A stretch of 64,000 bases of DNA from Ixodes scapularis (lineage: Eukaryota; Arthropoda; Arachnida; Ixodida; Ixodidae). How positions within the stretch are numbered: the stretch's first letter is position 1; each line of letters opens with the position of its first letter. Below are positions 1-11,190 of this stretch, in pieces. Both the position numbers and the translations under genes were made by a program. The stretch covers positions 186,001-250,000 of the forward strand of contig NW_024609953.1 of NCBI RefSeq assembly GCF_016920785.2, read 5' to 3'. The notes beneath the pieces were generated by a model. The model made no database searches and was not told the origin of the DNA. It was given only the letters and a program-made list of their open reading frames with translations.

Positions 1-9
1 AAGGTGAGC
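1..9 (+). other. Possible 5' splice donor at window edge
   Basis: The window opens with AAG followed at once by GTGAGC, a near-perfect donor. If real, the last three bases of an upstream UNC80 exon are positions 1-3. No upstream coding sequence is visible to confirm it, so this is inference from the motif alone. Confidence 0.35.
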
Positions 10-59
10 CTCTCCGACCATGCCTCCAGGCGTCCGCTTCGTACGGGTAGTGATGTTAC

Positions 60-420
60 AGATAGGAATGGTGAAAATAAATTACCAAACGAAAACACGA
101 TACTGTACAACTTCTAAACAACAGGGAAAGCATGATTACTAACACTTGAAGAAAAGAGAGTATGGTCAATGATTGGCCTAAGGGATTCAGGTAAATGATT
201 CCAGGCATTTAAAACTCTATGAATGAGATGTGAAAAATTTGTTGTGGCAAAATGGGGTGCCTACTTTGTGACAGTGATTAAGACGTGTGGATACAAATGA
301 TGGTGAAGTTATTAGCTCACTAGACCATTTTTTGTCGAAAAGGCAAATAGTAGATATTTTGTGGCAATGTACAAAGTTAGTTAGATGCGACGCGTTTTAC
401 AGCTGAGCTGTTAAGGGCTG
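60..420 (-). mobile_element. LINE 3'-end fragment (CR1/Jockey-type ORF2 tail)
   Basis: Read on the minus strand this stretch gives, across a one-base shift, the C-terminal tail typical of CR1/Jockey-type reverse transcriptase ORFs: FFSHLIHRVLNAWNHLPESL, which parallels FFVRTVERWNKLPESV in the LINE at 12.7-14.9 kb. No reverse transcriptase core is present. It is a decayed 3' relic. Confidence 0.5.
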
Positions 421-504
421 GTTTTCCCTGTTTCGTGTCTGTCGCCAAATAAATGTCGACACATAACTGGACAACTGCCGCCATATATGCGCGGCGGTGG
501 CAAT

Positions 505-912
505 CTTTCCAGCCTTTCCACTCTGGGTTTCACCAGAGTGAAAAGGCTGAATTCCTCAAGGCGTTGTCCTAGAAGTCGTCCTCGAGTCGTCCTTTAGGTC
601 ATCTTAGACGTTGTCTTCGAGATTGTCCTAGAAGTTGCCCTTCAGGTCATCCTGGACGTCGTCCTTGTGGTCATCCTATACTTCGTCCCTGAGGTCGTCC
701 TAGGCGTCATCTTTGAGGTTGTCCTAGTTGTCGTCCCTGAGGCCTTCCTAGGCGCCATGCTCTAGGCGTCGTCCTCTAGGTCGTCTTAGAAGTCATCCTT
801 GAGGTCATTTTAGACGTCGTCCTTGAGGCCGTCCATGGGGTCGTCCTTGAGGTCGTTCCACCTTAGTACAGCTTCGCTGGTCTTCCTTCCGCACCAGAGT
901 GGAAAGGCTGAA
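505..912. repeat. 12-bp minisatellite array with flanking GC-rich repeats
   Basis: From about 555 to 870 the sequence is a degenerate array of a roughly 12-bp unit of the form GTCCTnGAGGTC, the reverse complement of the GGACGACCTCAA unit seen elsewhere. It is bracketed by CAGAGTGAAAAGGCTGAA (532) and CAGAGTGGAAAGGCTGAA (893), with an inverted partial copy, CAGCCTTTCCACTCTGG, at 510. No coding function is supported. Confidence 0.7.
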
Positions 913-1245
913 AGTTCTTCTTATTGGTATTTTGGTAGTGGTGGAATTATAATTAGCCAATGTGATAGGGTAAGAATATAGGTTGCAACTTTGTTGTACA
1001 ATCAGCACCACAGTTAAATTCTGGGGACAGTTCCACCAGTTTGTGACATGTGATTTCTTTACATAGTGTGTAAAAGTATGCAAACTTTCCTTGGAAACCC
1101 AACCCACGTAAAAGGGGAACTTATTCTGCCTGGAAAGGGAAATGTTGGGGAATTAATATACCTGGGGACATTAGTTTGGGACTAGAATTTAAAGGACAAC
1201 TCTGCTCAATTTTGAAGATTTCATGATAAAGAGTGATTTCGCATT
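913..1245. other. Intronic or flanking DNA, nothing recognised
   Basis: AT-rich sequence between two minisatellite arrays. A 100-codon minus-strand open frame over 805-1107 runs partly through the array and has no recognisable domain. Confidence 0.5.
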
Positions 1246-1640
1246 AAAAAAAATTGTAGAGCCCTTCCACTTCACGTGAAGATGGAGGACGACGTCTAGG
1301 GCAATGCCTAAACGACAACCTCAAGGATGACGCCTAGAGGACGACCTAAAAGACGACTTCTAGGACTACCTTGAAGGCAACGTCTAGGACGACCTCAAGG
1401 ACGACGCCTAGGACGACCTCAAGGACGACTTCTAGGATGACCTCGAGGATGACAACAAGGACGACCTTGAGGACGACACCTGGAAGACGACGCCTAGGAC
1501 AACCTCTCCGACGACCTCTCAGACGACTTTTAGGACAACCTCGAGGATGATGCCTAGAAATGATAAGGGATCAGGACCTCACTATCTAATAATGCCAAGG
1601 AAAGCTGACTCATGCTGGTTGCTCCCTTTTTTATTTTTAT
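1246..1640. repeat. 12-bp minisatellite array inside a dispersed repeat
   Basis: It begins with A-rich DNA and ATTGTAGAGCCCTTCCACTT, then runs as GGACGACCTCAA-like 12-mers to about 1560. It ends in a segment beginning GGACCTCACTATCTAATAAT and finishing with a T/A-rich ...TTATTCATACTT. The same head, array and tail recur at 35238-36440, so the minisatellite is part of a dispersed element. Confidence 0.7.
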
Positions 1641-1760
1641 TTATTCATACTTTCCACGACTAATGGGGAGTTTTCTATCAACGTCCGCGGACACATTTTT
1701 TCCCAGATCCTAGCGTATAACAGCGTCGCCGTAAAAGCACTAGTTAAAGGCACTACGGTA

Positions 1761-2639
1761 CAGTAATACCTCGTTAACTCAAACACGGCTATCTCGAAAT
1801 AGTGGTTAACTCTTAAAATTTCCTTGACATGGAATGAGCTCCCATAGGCACAATGCATTTTTTCCTTGCTTATCTCGAAAGGTCTTCAGGATGAACTTCA
1901 GATATCTCGAAATCTCGTCACCGAAAATTGCGAAAGAAAACCACAATAAACAACAAAAACTGGCTAAAAAAATATGTGTGCCAAAAAAAAAAAGTTTGCA
2001 GGCCAAAAAAAAAAAAAAAGCGCAGCGCAAGAAAAAAAAGGAAAAAGATAACCGTGCGGGTTATCTTAGACGTGCGCCTCAAAAACATTGTCTTAATTTT
2101 TTTCCTCTTCCCCACTTGGATAAGCCAATGGCAAGCCGGAATGCCTGGCGTTCGGTGCCCCTCTCCCTCGATCGTTTTGTGCCGCTCTGTCTTTCGTTTT
2201 CTCTTTGCTTCTGGATCCTTCTGTTTCTCTTCCCTTCCCGGTCTGGTCGTCATCTCCTCAGTCTCGTGTTTCGGAGGTGTCTCGTTCGTTTCGAGAGTGT
2301 TGCTGGTCTTTATTGCTTGTCCCTCCAATTTTTTCCCGGGTGTTTCGATCGTCTCGGGGCGCCAAACGAGCAAGGGTCAAGTGTTCAATTCGGTCATCGG
2401 TTGTGAGTTCTCCGATGTTGGCACGTGACTTGATTGACTGTGAACATGGCGCACCCCAAACAGATTCTATTTTCTCTTTCTTTAATAGAACCTGTGCTGC
2501 TGCCGGGATTCTTAGAAGATTTATTTAGCACATTGCGCGGTCATAGGTAAAAATTTCGGTACTTTTGCTTATCTTGAAATTCCGCTTATCTCAAATTTTT
2601 TCACGGTTTTTATGACCTCGAGTTAACGAGGTATTGCTG
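1761..2639. mobile_element. Tigger/pogo-type MITE, 879 bp
   Basis: Terminal inverted repeats CAGTAATACCTCGTTAACTC (left) and its near-perfect complement (right) are each flanked by TA, the target duplication of Tc1/mariner/pogo elements. Subterminal regions repeat 'TATCTCGAAAT'-like words. Lysine-rich open frames inside come from A-runs and are not credible proteins. It is non-autonomous. Confidence 0.8.
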
Positions 2640-2641
2640 TA

Positions 2642-3045
2642 TTTGCTTCGCGAAAAATAGAAATTGAATTTGAAACTTCGGCTTCGTCCGGAAACATTGG
2701 CTTCAGGCCGCCAAGAATGTGGCTATTGCGTAATACGAGATGTCACGTGATCCTCTGCGCAACGACGAGCGGAATTGGGGCGAGAGTGTGTCACGCGCAG
2801 GTGTTGTCTGCACCACACCCTTCACCACGATTTGGTGTCTACGAAATTTGACAACGTTGGTACAACTGCACATGTTGTCTGTAGTCTGAATGAAACTCCG
2901 AGAGACACTAATCACAAATGGTGAGACGATGGCGGTTGATGCGGGAGAGGGCATTAACTGAGGGACCTTGGCAAGATGGCCGGATGGCTCCCAAGATGCG
3001 CCTGTGCAGGCGTGTCACGCCAATCACGCGGACACCGCTAAGCGC
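2642..3045. other. Intronic or flanking DNA, nothing recognised
   Basis: No domain, splice-compatible exon or repeat could be identified between the MITE and the palindrome at 3051. Confidence 0.5.
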
Positions 3046-3050
3046 CGAGT

Positions 3051-3122
3051 CTATGTACCTTTATTAACATTGTATTGTAAAAGTGTAAAATTACACCTTT
3101 ACAATGTTAATAAAGGTACATA
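3051..3122. repeat. Near-perfect palindrome
   Basis: ATGTACCTTTATTAACATTG is followed about 30 bases later by its exact reverse complement, with further pairing toward the centre. It would form a hairpin with arms of about 22-34 bp. It may be a tiny MITE or fold-back. Confidence 0.75.
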
Positions 3123-3170
3123 CTATGCAAGACGACCCTAATAACAAAAGTTACCTATCGTCAGATCCTA

Positions 3171-3683
3171 AAATGAAGAGATAAATGGTGAAAAACATGG
3201 GGTGGGCTATCTTTGGGGATGCCACAGCGAAACTTTATCAAATATTAATGATAAGCGCTGGGGCACCCGCTACGAACCACGTGACGCAGGAACTGATATC
3301 GCTGACACGGCAAAGCACGTGTCACGATGCGATAAACACGCGGGAATCCGCTACAAACTCGGAAACGGATACCTCAAATCACGAAAGCAGCAGATTCGCA
3401 TTTCACGGTGCAATATACACGCGGGAACAACCAGCGTGTTACGGGAGCCGTTATCGCGCGCAGATCGTAGACAAAAACGCAGGAACCCCCTATGAACTCT
3501 CTTCTCGGACCCATCGATACCGCCGATCGCGCCGTTGATGCGCGATTCCCGACAGACGTCGCTTGACGTCCAACGGAAATTGGGGGGTGGGCGATGTTTC
3601 GGAATTTTTATGTTACAGATATTTAGCCAGAAAAATGGGATGGACAATCTTTCGGGGGAGGGCGCCCTTACAAGATTTTACGG
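3171..3683 (+). mobile_element. CCGTAAA-TIR element, left-truncated copy
   Basis: Same family as 30504-31430 (opposite orientation) and 44225-44888. It has the shared 'GGGGTGGGCTATCTTTGGGG' left segment, the internal tandem block (GCGGGAATCCGCTAC, GCGCAGATCG words) and the right end ...GATTTTACGG before TA. The outermost left terminus is missing. Confidence 0.7.
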
Positions 3684-3901
3684 TATGTTATTTTCCAACA
3701 AAGAGCCAAAATGCGCGCACGTTTTTCCATAGGATAGCACAGGAGCACCGCAAAAGTAGACTGGTTCCTGTGTGCTTCAATTAACATCCTGAAAGTTGCA
3801 TAGACATTAGCGCCAGTTGAACCTCTAGCATACATTATAATAACTCTATGGACGGGACATGGCTCGAGACCACCTCTCAGTAAGTTTTTTGGTGTTCAAT
3901 A

Positions 3902-4892
3902 CAGTCGAGCCCGGTTATATCACACCCGAGTATTTAGAATTATTGTTTATATCAAACACTCCAAACATGCCCTTGAAAATCGCATGTAATACTATAGGAG
4001 CGTTGTTTTTCTGTATCCAACTCCCATGACGGGGACACTCGATATAGCCAACAAAGTACCGCCGGCCCTCGCTTCTCCTGTGGTCGGATTGCGCTGGTGG
4101 CGAGCACATGAGCACACAGCTCGCGTTGCAAGGTTGGCAGACCGCCAAGCCAGCATACGCGCACGGGGATACGCAACCAAAGAGCAGTTGTAAAAAAAAA
4201 GAGCAACCGTAAAAAAAAGTGGAGGATGGCAAAAGCAAGGGGAAGGGCACGCACACGCGTAGGGAGGGAAGTAAGTGCCCGCTGGGCTGTTGGAACGGTA
4301 GCATGCACTTTTTCCCCGAACACCGCTGTAGTAGCGAGACTCCTTCACCCCAAAATAAAATAAGCAAGAAAAAAAAAAAAGTTTTCGTCAAGATGAGTGT
4401 GTTGACAACAAGAGTCCAGCAATCCCACTTTGAACGCCTTATCTTTGTTTACCTTTTGCTTTGCCCGTTTTTTTCTTTTTTTGCCTTTTTTTTTCTGCCT
4501 GACTTCAGTGAGGTTTTTTTTCTGTTACTTGCTTAACTTTATTCTATGAATCGAGAGCTTTGTTTTTATACATCTCGCTTTTTTCATTTTTTTATTGTTT
4601 AAAATTATTTTCATGTTTTGTTTGCCGGTGCTGTGTGGAGGTCGTGGCCAGGCATAAACAATCTCAAACACCGTCGCGTAAACTCGGCGTTGTTTGTGAT
4701 TTTTACCAACTAAGCTCTACTTCCTTAACGGCCTTATTTGGTAAGGTCCCGTTTGTCGTGGCCTTCGGTATTAGCAGAGACATGCGGAAATTTCAACTGG
4801 AGCTTAAGTTAACATATTTTTGTATATCAAATTATCAATATATCTAACTATTTTAATATCCCCTTTGAATTCAGTATATCCAAGTTCGACCG
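3902..4892 (+). mobile_element. Tigger/pogo-type MITE, family shared with 60.7 kb
   Basis: The left end CAGTCGAGCCCGGTTATATC and the degenerate complementary right end are flanked by TA. The copy at 60690-61593 is in the same orientation and shares the ends and internal blocks, for example the AAGCAAGG(G)GAAAGGGCACG-like segment and long T-runs. No transposase is present. Confidence 0.75.
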
Positions 4893-4894
4893 TA

Positions 4895-5390
4895 TTGCTT
4901 TCCAGAATTGGAACATTCATATTACCCTCCGAAAGTTGTGTAAAACTTTATGGAGGTACTTATCTGTCATTCTAAATTGCATGCTTGATTTCATGGTTTT
5001 CGTTCTGAGAAGGTCTGTTTGCAGTTCTGCATGCTCTAGCAGACGCTCAGATGAAGGCTGCAGCAAACTCTCATATACACTCCGTGCGGGAACTATAGGG
5101 GGCGCTTTGAAAAACGCGCGCAGCACCGCTAGCGGAGGAGCTGGCGTTCGACTGCGAGGCGCGTTCAGCAGCCTGCGGCGCCTTTTCGCATGCCAAGCTG
5201 TGGCGGCGGAAGCGCGCACGTACGAAACTTCTGCTTTTTGAGCCGATACGTTGAGGATGACGTTGCATGAGTGCTGGGGCAGAAGGGCATTTAGCTGTTC
5301 TCTACTTCTTACATATTGAGTTTGAGTCGTTATTAGGGGTAATTTCTCTAGTTGCGGCCGAAAAAGGAGTTGGAGCAATTTTCCGAAAAG
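4895..5390. other. Intronic or flanking DNA with an unassigned minus-strand open frame
   Basis: A 163-codon minus-strand frame (4917-5408) covers most of this stretch, but it shows no domain I recognise. It may be a GC-rich repeat relic. I do not call it a gene. Confidence 0.35.
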
Positions 5391-5426
5391 CAAGACGGCC
5401 GCCACCATATTTGGTGGCGGCCGTCT
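5391..5426. repeat. Perfect GC-rich palindrome
   Basis: AAGACGGCCGCCACCA and its exact reverse complement are separated by TATT, giving 16-bp arms. It is followed by two copies of GGACTGCTGGAAC. Confidence 0.8.
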
Positions 5427-5544
5427 TGGACTGCTGGAACAGCAGTCTTAGGACTGCTGGAACGGTGATATCGGAGGCGAGTGAGATGTTCACTAACTTT
5501 GTGCACGAAGTGTGCCAAGTTTCATTAAGACAGCAGGTGTGAAA

Positions 5545-6240
5545 GTTATGTTTCTAACGAATAAAAAATAAAGCTGTACGGGATATCCAATATTGGACCC
5601 AAAATGTTGTGTTATAGCGGGCTGTGCAAATTGTGGATTTGGGCACACAGGTGCTTGGACTTGACAGTAACATGACACAGCACTTATTATACAAACAAAG
5701 GTGGCATAGAAAAACCAGGTGGAAATTTGGTTTCAACGGCGTAAGTGAATGGGAAACGGTTTTGACCGTGAAAGGGCTGTCAAGAGAATACCCTTCGTCG
5801 TGGGGGATGAAGACTTTACAGGTAGGAAGGGACTAGTGCACTGTACTACTAATTAAACAACTTTACGAAAGGTGGTTCTAAAGCCGAGAAAACAAAGTTG
5901 TCGGCCTACACACGGTTTGGCCGCCAAGGGCTTTTGCGGTCAGCTGTTGTGTAATAAACCTGTTGTGCGTGGTGCTGATTTTCGGCGCACAGGTACTTCG
6001 ACATGACCGTAACTTGGCACAACACTTATTATAACAAAAACAGTTGGCGTAGCGAAACCAGGTGGACATTTAGTTTGGGCGGCGTAACTAAATGGGAAAT
6101 GGCTTTGACTGTCAAAGGCTGTCAGAGAATACCACTCACCGTGGGAGGTGCACACTTTACAGGTAGGAAGGGACTCGTGGACGGTACTTCCAGTTCGAAC
6201 CACTTTGCGATAGGTTGCTCTAAAGCCGAGAAAAAAAAAT
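5545..6240 (+). repeat. Tandem duplication of an unidentified ~390-bp unit
   Basis: 5600-5850 and 5960-6190 are diverged direct copies. Shared landmarks include GCACACAGGTGCTTGGAC / GCACAGGTACTTCGACAT, CACTTATTATA, ACCAGGTGGA and TTTACAGGTAGGAAGGGACT. No frame is conserved between the copies. Confidence 0.65.
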
Positions 6241-8282
6241 GTTGTCTACAGAACTTGGGGTGTCAGCGTTTCCACATCCAAAACAAGGCTGATCAAGAAA
6301 GAAAGCACACCACATAAACTTCCATACTCAAGCGTCGATCCAGAGATTCCGAGTTTCATTGTTGTTTTCTTTAGATTTATATTTGTCACTTCTTTTTTTT
6401 TTTTTACCGTTCGAATCTTTCTTCATGAAGTATAGATTGCGTGCCACCTTTCCGGAAATATCATCGACACGTACGATGGGGACGAAACTTCTTTGGAGGG
6501 CATTCCTCCAACGAAATTGGCACTGCATACCCGCGAGTGTGGGATGGCATTTCAGTTCGTCCCATCGGCGCTGACACATGTAGGCGTTACTGGTACGAAA
6601 ACAAACGCAGAGCGCAAAGCGGCAGTGTAGAATATGTCCGCCGTGTCGACACAGTGGCAGACATGATCGGGAGACCAAATTTCTCGCGTCGTACGGCACA
6701 GGTCCATCGTGTTCGCTGTCCCACACAACATCGGCGAGGTGAAAAACTGGGAAACTTTGTCCCCCCGAGATACGACGCATAACTATTGAAGCACTTAATG
6801 ATGCAGCACAGGCAGCACTTCATGCTGTGCACCCGGCGCAACCGCACCGCTCCAACTTTAATGCGTACCAATGTACGCGGCGTGGTTTCGGTTTCGTTTT
6901 CTCTGGGGTTCTCACTGCCTACCTTCAGTACCGGCCGCGCGGCGGCGCGCCAGTCGCGTCGCACGGAGTGTATACTTGAAAACCTTGACTCAAAGGGACT
7001 GACCTAAAAGTTAATGAATTAGTTCACTGCATGTACACTCCTCGGCATATTGTCTGTTCGGTGATCAGCAAGTTTTATGTTGTAAATCTTTTCAACTTGG
7101 CCGTGGTCTGCTCTAAATATATTATTGAAAATGCGATTGTCGTTCGAGCACTCTTGAAAATCAGCAAACCCGACTTCCAACTCTCTGTTCAAATCAGGTA
7201 CTGTCTTGCAGGTACACTCTTTGTGAAATGGTGTGCTTGTTTCTTCTACAAAGACTCTTCACAAAAGGAAATGAGGGAGATATTCGTCGTTGATAGAGAC
7301 TCCTTATTTTGCAAGAGCTCGAGCTTCGGCTTGAAAATATTCACTTTTGAGAGTGTCCTCGCCTTGGCTGTTCAAGTCAGACACCCTGGGTGAGGATCAG
7401 CGAGATCCTGAAAAGACTTCTTTTCACAGAAAAAAGCAGCAACATTTTTATGAACCTCTGGAGAGCTGCTAAACTCTCGCTTATTTTGTCAATCGAACTC
7501 GTACGTGCAACTGAACCACAGTGAGACACCGTGTGAGACAAAAATGGTTGAAATTCATGATGGATCAAACTGTGATTTGCATCACCTTGATGCACAACAA
7601 TTGCTGATAGATGACACACAAGGAACGTGAAAAGGATACTCACCCCAGGCATGCCGTTTTGGAGTTATTAGTCCGATTTGCAAAACCATGTCTGTATGGA
7701 GGGGGCTTCTCTGGTAGCATGCCAGAGGCGGTTTGGTATATCTTTGCGGGTCACCAGTTGCCGAGCCCCGCTTTAGAGTATAACGACAAATCCGCCATAT
7801 TGGTGCACATGATCAACGTTGCTGCTTGTCACCAGCTTTTTGCCGACGTGCCTGACGGTAGATGCAAGAAGTGTTTTTTGTCATCCTGCTCACTAAAAGA
7901 GTTTGCAACGAAGCAAAGCAGTATCGCGGTGATCTTCAAACACTGTACGTACTGCTCAAGAAGGTGCATCTGAGAACGATAACTTGCAAACGGCGCCTGT
8001 GTGGCTCGAGGCAGCAAACACGTGCGCCGCTGGCACATAAACAAATGTCATGTGACGCAAACGGATGAATGACTATCGTGGCGGCATCGGACGACGAGGG
8101 AAAAGAATACCAATACTCTGAGCCTAGTTTTCAATAGTCAGTGTACCCTCGACCTGGCAGTGCGATACAAGGTGATGAAAAGGAGGCGTTTGATTTGCCT
8201 GGTGAGCGCGTTGCACCACCGCACATTCAGCTTAAGGATGAACTGAGTATGGTGACTAGCGTGACCTCGGAGTGTTGCGCAG
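6241..8282. other. Intron upstream of UNC80 exon A, little recognised
   Basis: Minus-strand open frames over 6328-6780 and 7829-8044 look like decayed coding DNA because adjacent frames continue across stops, but I cannot assign a family. A T-run occurs near 6390. No UNC80-like exon was found here. Confidence 0.4.
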
Positions 8283-8446
8283 GGCGAGCTGGGCGCACGT
8301 CCCGAGCGTTCCGCTGACCGCAAGGAGGCGATCCTGGCGGACCCCTGCATGGCCACCTACCTGGACGTCTCTGTGCTGCGCTGTCTCTTCATCTCCCAGT
8401 GGCTGGAGGAGGGTGTTCACTGGGCACTCCAGTTCCTTCTCAACCG
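8283..8446 (+). CDS. unc80: UNC80 exon A
   Basis: First recognisable exon of the gene for UNC80, the HEAT-like scaffold that with UNC79 supports the NALCN sodium-leak channel at the neuronal membrane. It follows an acceptor (TTGCGCAG) and ends in CCG|GTGCGC after 54 codons plus two bases. The sequence CMATYLDVSVLRCLFISQWL followed by EEGVHWALQFLLNR aligns with the vertebrate segment YATYFDVAVLRCLL...EEGTQWSLMYYLQR. The polypyrimidine tract is weak, so the 5' boundary is less certain than the others. It joins exon B to read R-L-R, as in the vertebrate protein. Confidence 0.88.
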
Positions 8447-8689
8447 GTGCGCTAGCTCTCGCTCACGCCTCTGTCGGGCTGCACACTCGTCTCCCGAACG
8501 GGGGATGCGGAAGCCGAGACCGGCGTCTCCGATTCAATGCGTACCATTTATAGGGCCAGTTCCAAGCGTTTTCGTGCCTGTGGGATGTAGCCTCGATGCA
8601 GGAGGGAGGGCATGAGACTCGGTGGAAGGGACACTTCTTGCTAAATTTTGCAGCAACGACCATCATGCTGTCGACGTTACATAACATTG

Positions 8690-8890
8690 TAACTTAATGT
8701 GACTGTGAGGTTGCATGAAAGTGTAATGTTACATGACGTCGTGACATTACGTTACACTTGCATCACGATGGAGTGTGAGGCTGCAATGTCACATGGCCGT
8801 ATGACGTAAGGTCACGTGACGTCATGCTTTCCCTAGAGTCACGTGACACCATGATATAACTAACATTTTAAGGTAATGAGACATGACATC
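8690..8890. repeat. Degenerate GTGACGTCA-rich satellite block
   Basis: Short words such as TTACATGACGTCGTGACATT and GTCACGTGACGTCATG recur without a fixed period. Similar blocks lie at 12370-12560, 26190-26540 and 27230-27440. Confidence 0.55.
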
Positions 8891-8898
8891 TCATGGTA

Positions 8899-9797
8899 CA
8901 GTGGAACCTTGATTATGCATCCACGGTTTATGCGACATCTCGCATTTTATGACGAATTTGCCCGGTCATGACGAACTCCCCATAGAAATAATGTATTAAA
9001 AGTTTGGTTTGGTTTACATGACGCGTGATTCTACACATCCCGCGTCAGACAATGTTCCAGTAAGAAACACGCTATGAATTTGATGCCTGCGTGAGAAGGG
9101 AGGGTGGCAGCCCGGCAATGCGGAAGAGTTCTGCGCGCTGTTTCAGAGGGTCCAAAAACACGCCACCGGCAAACCGAGACAGCTGCAGTGCCGGGAGGGA
9201 CTAGGAGACAGCGCTTTCTCTTCTCCTCCCCGGGTTGTGAAATGTCTCGGTGTTTTCACATTGCTTCTGTGCTCTCTTCATCCCATCATTCTCTCGTCTC
9301 TGATTTACTCTCACTCTCCTCTGCGCACCACTTTCTCCAACTTCCTGCGTTTCCCAGGATTGAGCACGCTTCTGCTGGTTTCTGCCGTTCTCGTTTTCAG
9401 AAAGCGTGGCAGTTTGTTCGTACCCCCGATGGCCTTGCTTTCGGAAAGCGTGACAGCTTTTTTCCAAGCTTGCAGCCTTCGAAAGAAAGCTGATGTCGCG
9501 CGACCGAAAGAAAGTCCAACAGGCGATTACTGATCTCTTTTGAGGTGAGGATGAAGTTACTACTCGTACCTTTACCACACAATTTTACGGTTTCATTTCA
9601 GTTTGTTTTTACAGTTTTTGCTTTGTCAAAGTACAGCAGATTATTAGCTTAGACATCATTTAAAACCTCCGCTTGTCCTTTTTCGCGCAAGGCCGATCAC
9701 TGTATCCAGAATTATTGTTTTTTCGGATGATATGACTCACGGATTATACGACGCTTTCGCGCGGTCCCACAAAAGTCGTATAATCGGGGTTCCACTG
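8899..9797. mobile_element. Tigger/pogo-type MITE, 899 bp
   Basis: Left end CAGTGGAACCTTGATTATGC and right end TATAATCGGGGTTCCACTG are inverted repeats flanked by TA on both sides. Internal open frames are unrelated to any transposase I can recognise. Confidence 0.8.
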
Positions 9798-9799
9798 TA

Positions 9800-10160
9800 T
9801 CGTGACATTACAGAAAACATGGTAAATGCTATGCTTTTTTTTCGTATTATTGCAGCCTCGAAAACAAACACTTGGTCGCACATGCAGCGAAGGCCCGGTG
9901 TAAGGCAAGGAGCGTGTACTGGAGGCAGAGCTTCTGCTGGGTTCTTAACTCATCACCGACTATTGGCCTTCTTGCTCAGTTCCTGCATTGCAAATGCCTT
10001 TGAAGAGTGAAAATTATGGCAGACAATTTTCTCGAATATTTGTTTTTTGGTTTTGTAAGTCTGGCAATATGTTTTGGTATTAGTTATTAGAAACATTATT
10101 AGAAGCAGTTGAAAAACATTTAATTGTTTCTTCTGATCCCAGAGTAGACATCAGCTGAGA
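9800..10160. other. UNC80 intron, nothing recognised
   Basis: AT-rich intronic sequence leading into the minisatellite. No gene or repeat boundary is supported. Confidence 0.5.
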
Positions 10161-10164
10161 TAAA

Positions 10165-10800
10165 TAGCAGAAATAAAATTACCTTCAGTCGAGATAAAAT
10201 GGTTTTCAACCAAGATAAATGGCCTTCAGGGTTAAAAGGCTGTTCCCTGAGATAAATGGCCAAGATAAAATGTCCTTTAGCTGAGGTAAAAGGCTTTTAA
10301 GACGAAATAAATGGCAGATATAAAATTCCCTCAGCCGATAAAAGGCCTTCTTCCGAAACAAACGACTGAGGTAAAATGGCCTTCAGCCGAGATAAAAGGC
10401 TTTTAGTCAAGATGAAAGGCCTTCAGCTAAGATAAATGGCAGGAATCCTTCAGCCAAGATAAAATACTGAAATAAAAGCCTTCAGACGACATAAATGGCT
10501 GAGATAGAAGGCCCTCAGCAGGGATAAATGGCCATCATGAAATGACTTCACCCGAGATAAAAGGCCTTCAGCCAAGATAAAATGGCCTTCGGTCAAGATA
10601 AATGACCTTCTGCAAAGATAGAATGGCCTTCATCAAAGATACATGACCAAAATAAATTGTCCTGTAGCCATGATAAAATGTCCACACGAGATAAGAGGTC
10701 TTGTTCCAACATAAAATGGACTTCAGCTGAGGTAACTGGCCAAGAGAAAATGGTCTTAGCCACGATAAATGGCTTCATCCGAGATAAATGGCGGAGGTAA
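10165..10800. repeat. GATAAAATGGCCTTCAGCC minisatellite
   Basis: About 630 bp of tandem, length-variable units (roughly 18-36 bp) built from GATAAA(A)TGGC, AGCCGAGATAAAAGGCC and CTTCAGCCAA. The array ends just before UNC80 exon B and supplies the sequence upstream of its acceptor. Confidence 0.85.
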
Positions 10801-10877
10801 ATTGTCCCCGAGATGCGGCACGTCCTTGTATACTCCTGCGTTCCGCTGGACCAAGCCCTTTCTTTTGCGGCGTGCAG

Positions 10878-11129
10878 ACTGCGTGCCGTGGCAGAAGAGC
10901 AGTCCCGGGAGGTGCGTCCGCGCAGACGCAGCAGCTCGCTGCCCGTGGCCCGGGCGGAGGCGCCCCCCCCGCCCTCCCCCAAACAACCCCCGCAGCCGTC
11001 TCCCGTCGCGGCGCGGCCCCTGCCGCCCCTGGGTCCCCCCTGCGGACCCCCAAGCCACCACGCCAGCATGCAGGAGCTGAGGCAGCAACCCCTTCCCCAC
11101 CGCGACATGCCCTCCCCCGACCTGCGCCG
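10878..11129 (+). CDS. unc80: UNC80 exon B (proline-rich)
   Basis: The acceptor is GGCGTGCAG|ACTGCG and the donor is CGCCG|GTGAGC. The 252-bp length preserves phase. One base completes the Arg codon from exon A, then the exon reads LRAVAEEQSREVRPRRRSSS and a proline-rich tract with PPPPSPKQPPQPSP. This matches the vertebrate stretch after LRHMLEE, which also contains a basic-serine motif (RPRSSS). The RRRSSS motif is a plausible basophilic kinase or 14-3-3 site (inference). Large antisense open frames over this exon come from its high GC content and are not genes. Confidence 0.88.
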
Positions 11130-11190
11130 GTGAGCCGACACCTCCCAGTTCTGAGGGTTCTCGGACGGGAATTTTAAGATAGTTTTTTTC

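Noticed and set aside
1834..2428. Overlapping 151-190-codon frames on both strands
   Set aside because: They lie within a TA-flanked MITE and their Lys/Phe-rich parts come from A-runs.
4917..5408. 163-codon minus-strand gene
   Set aside because: No domain recognised, no splice context, and it overlaps GC-rich repeats.
6328..6780. 150-codon minus-strand gene
   Set aside because: Possible transposon coding relic, but no motif that I can name and a Lys-rich end from a T-run.
10165..10800. CRISPR-like repeat-spacer array
   Set aside because: Units are tandem and of variable length without unique spacers, and the DNA is eukaryotic.
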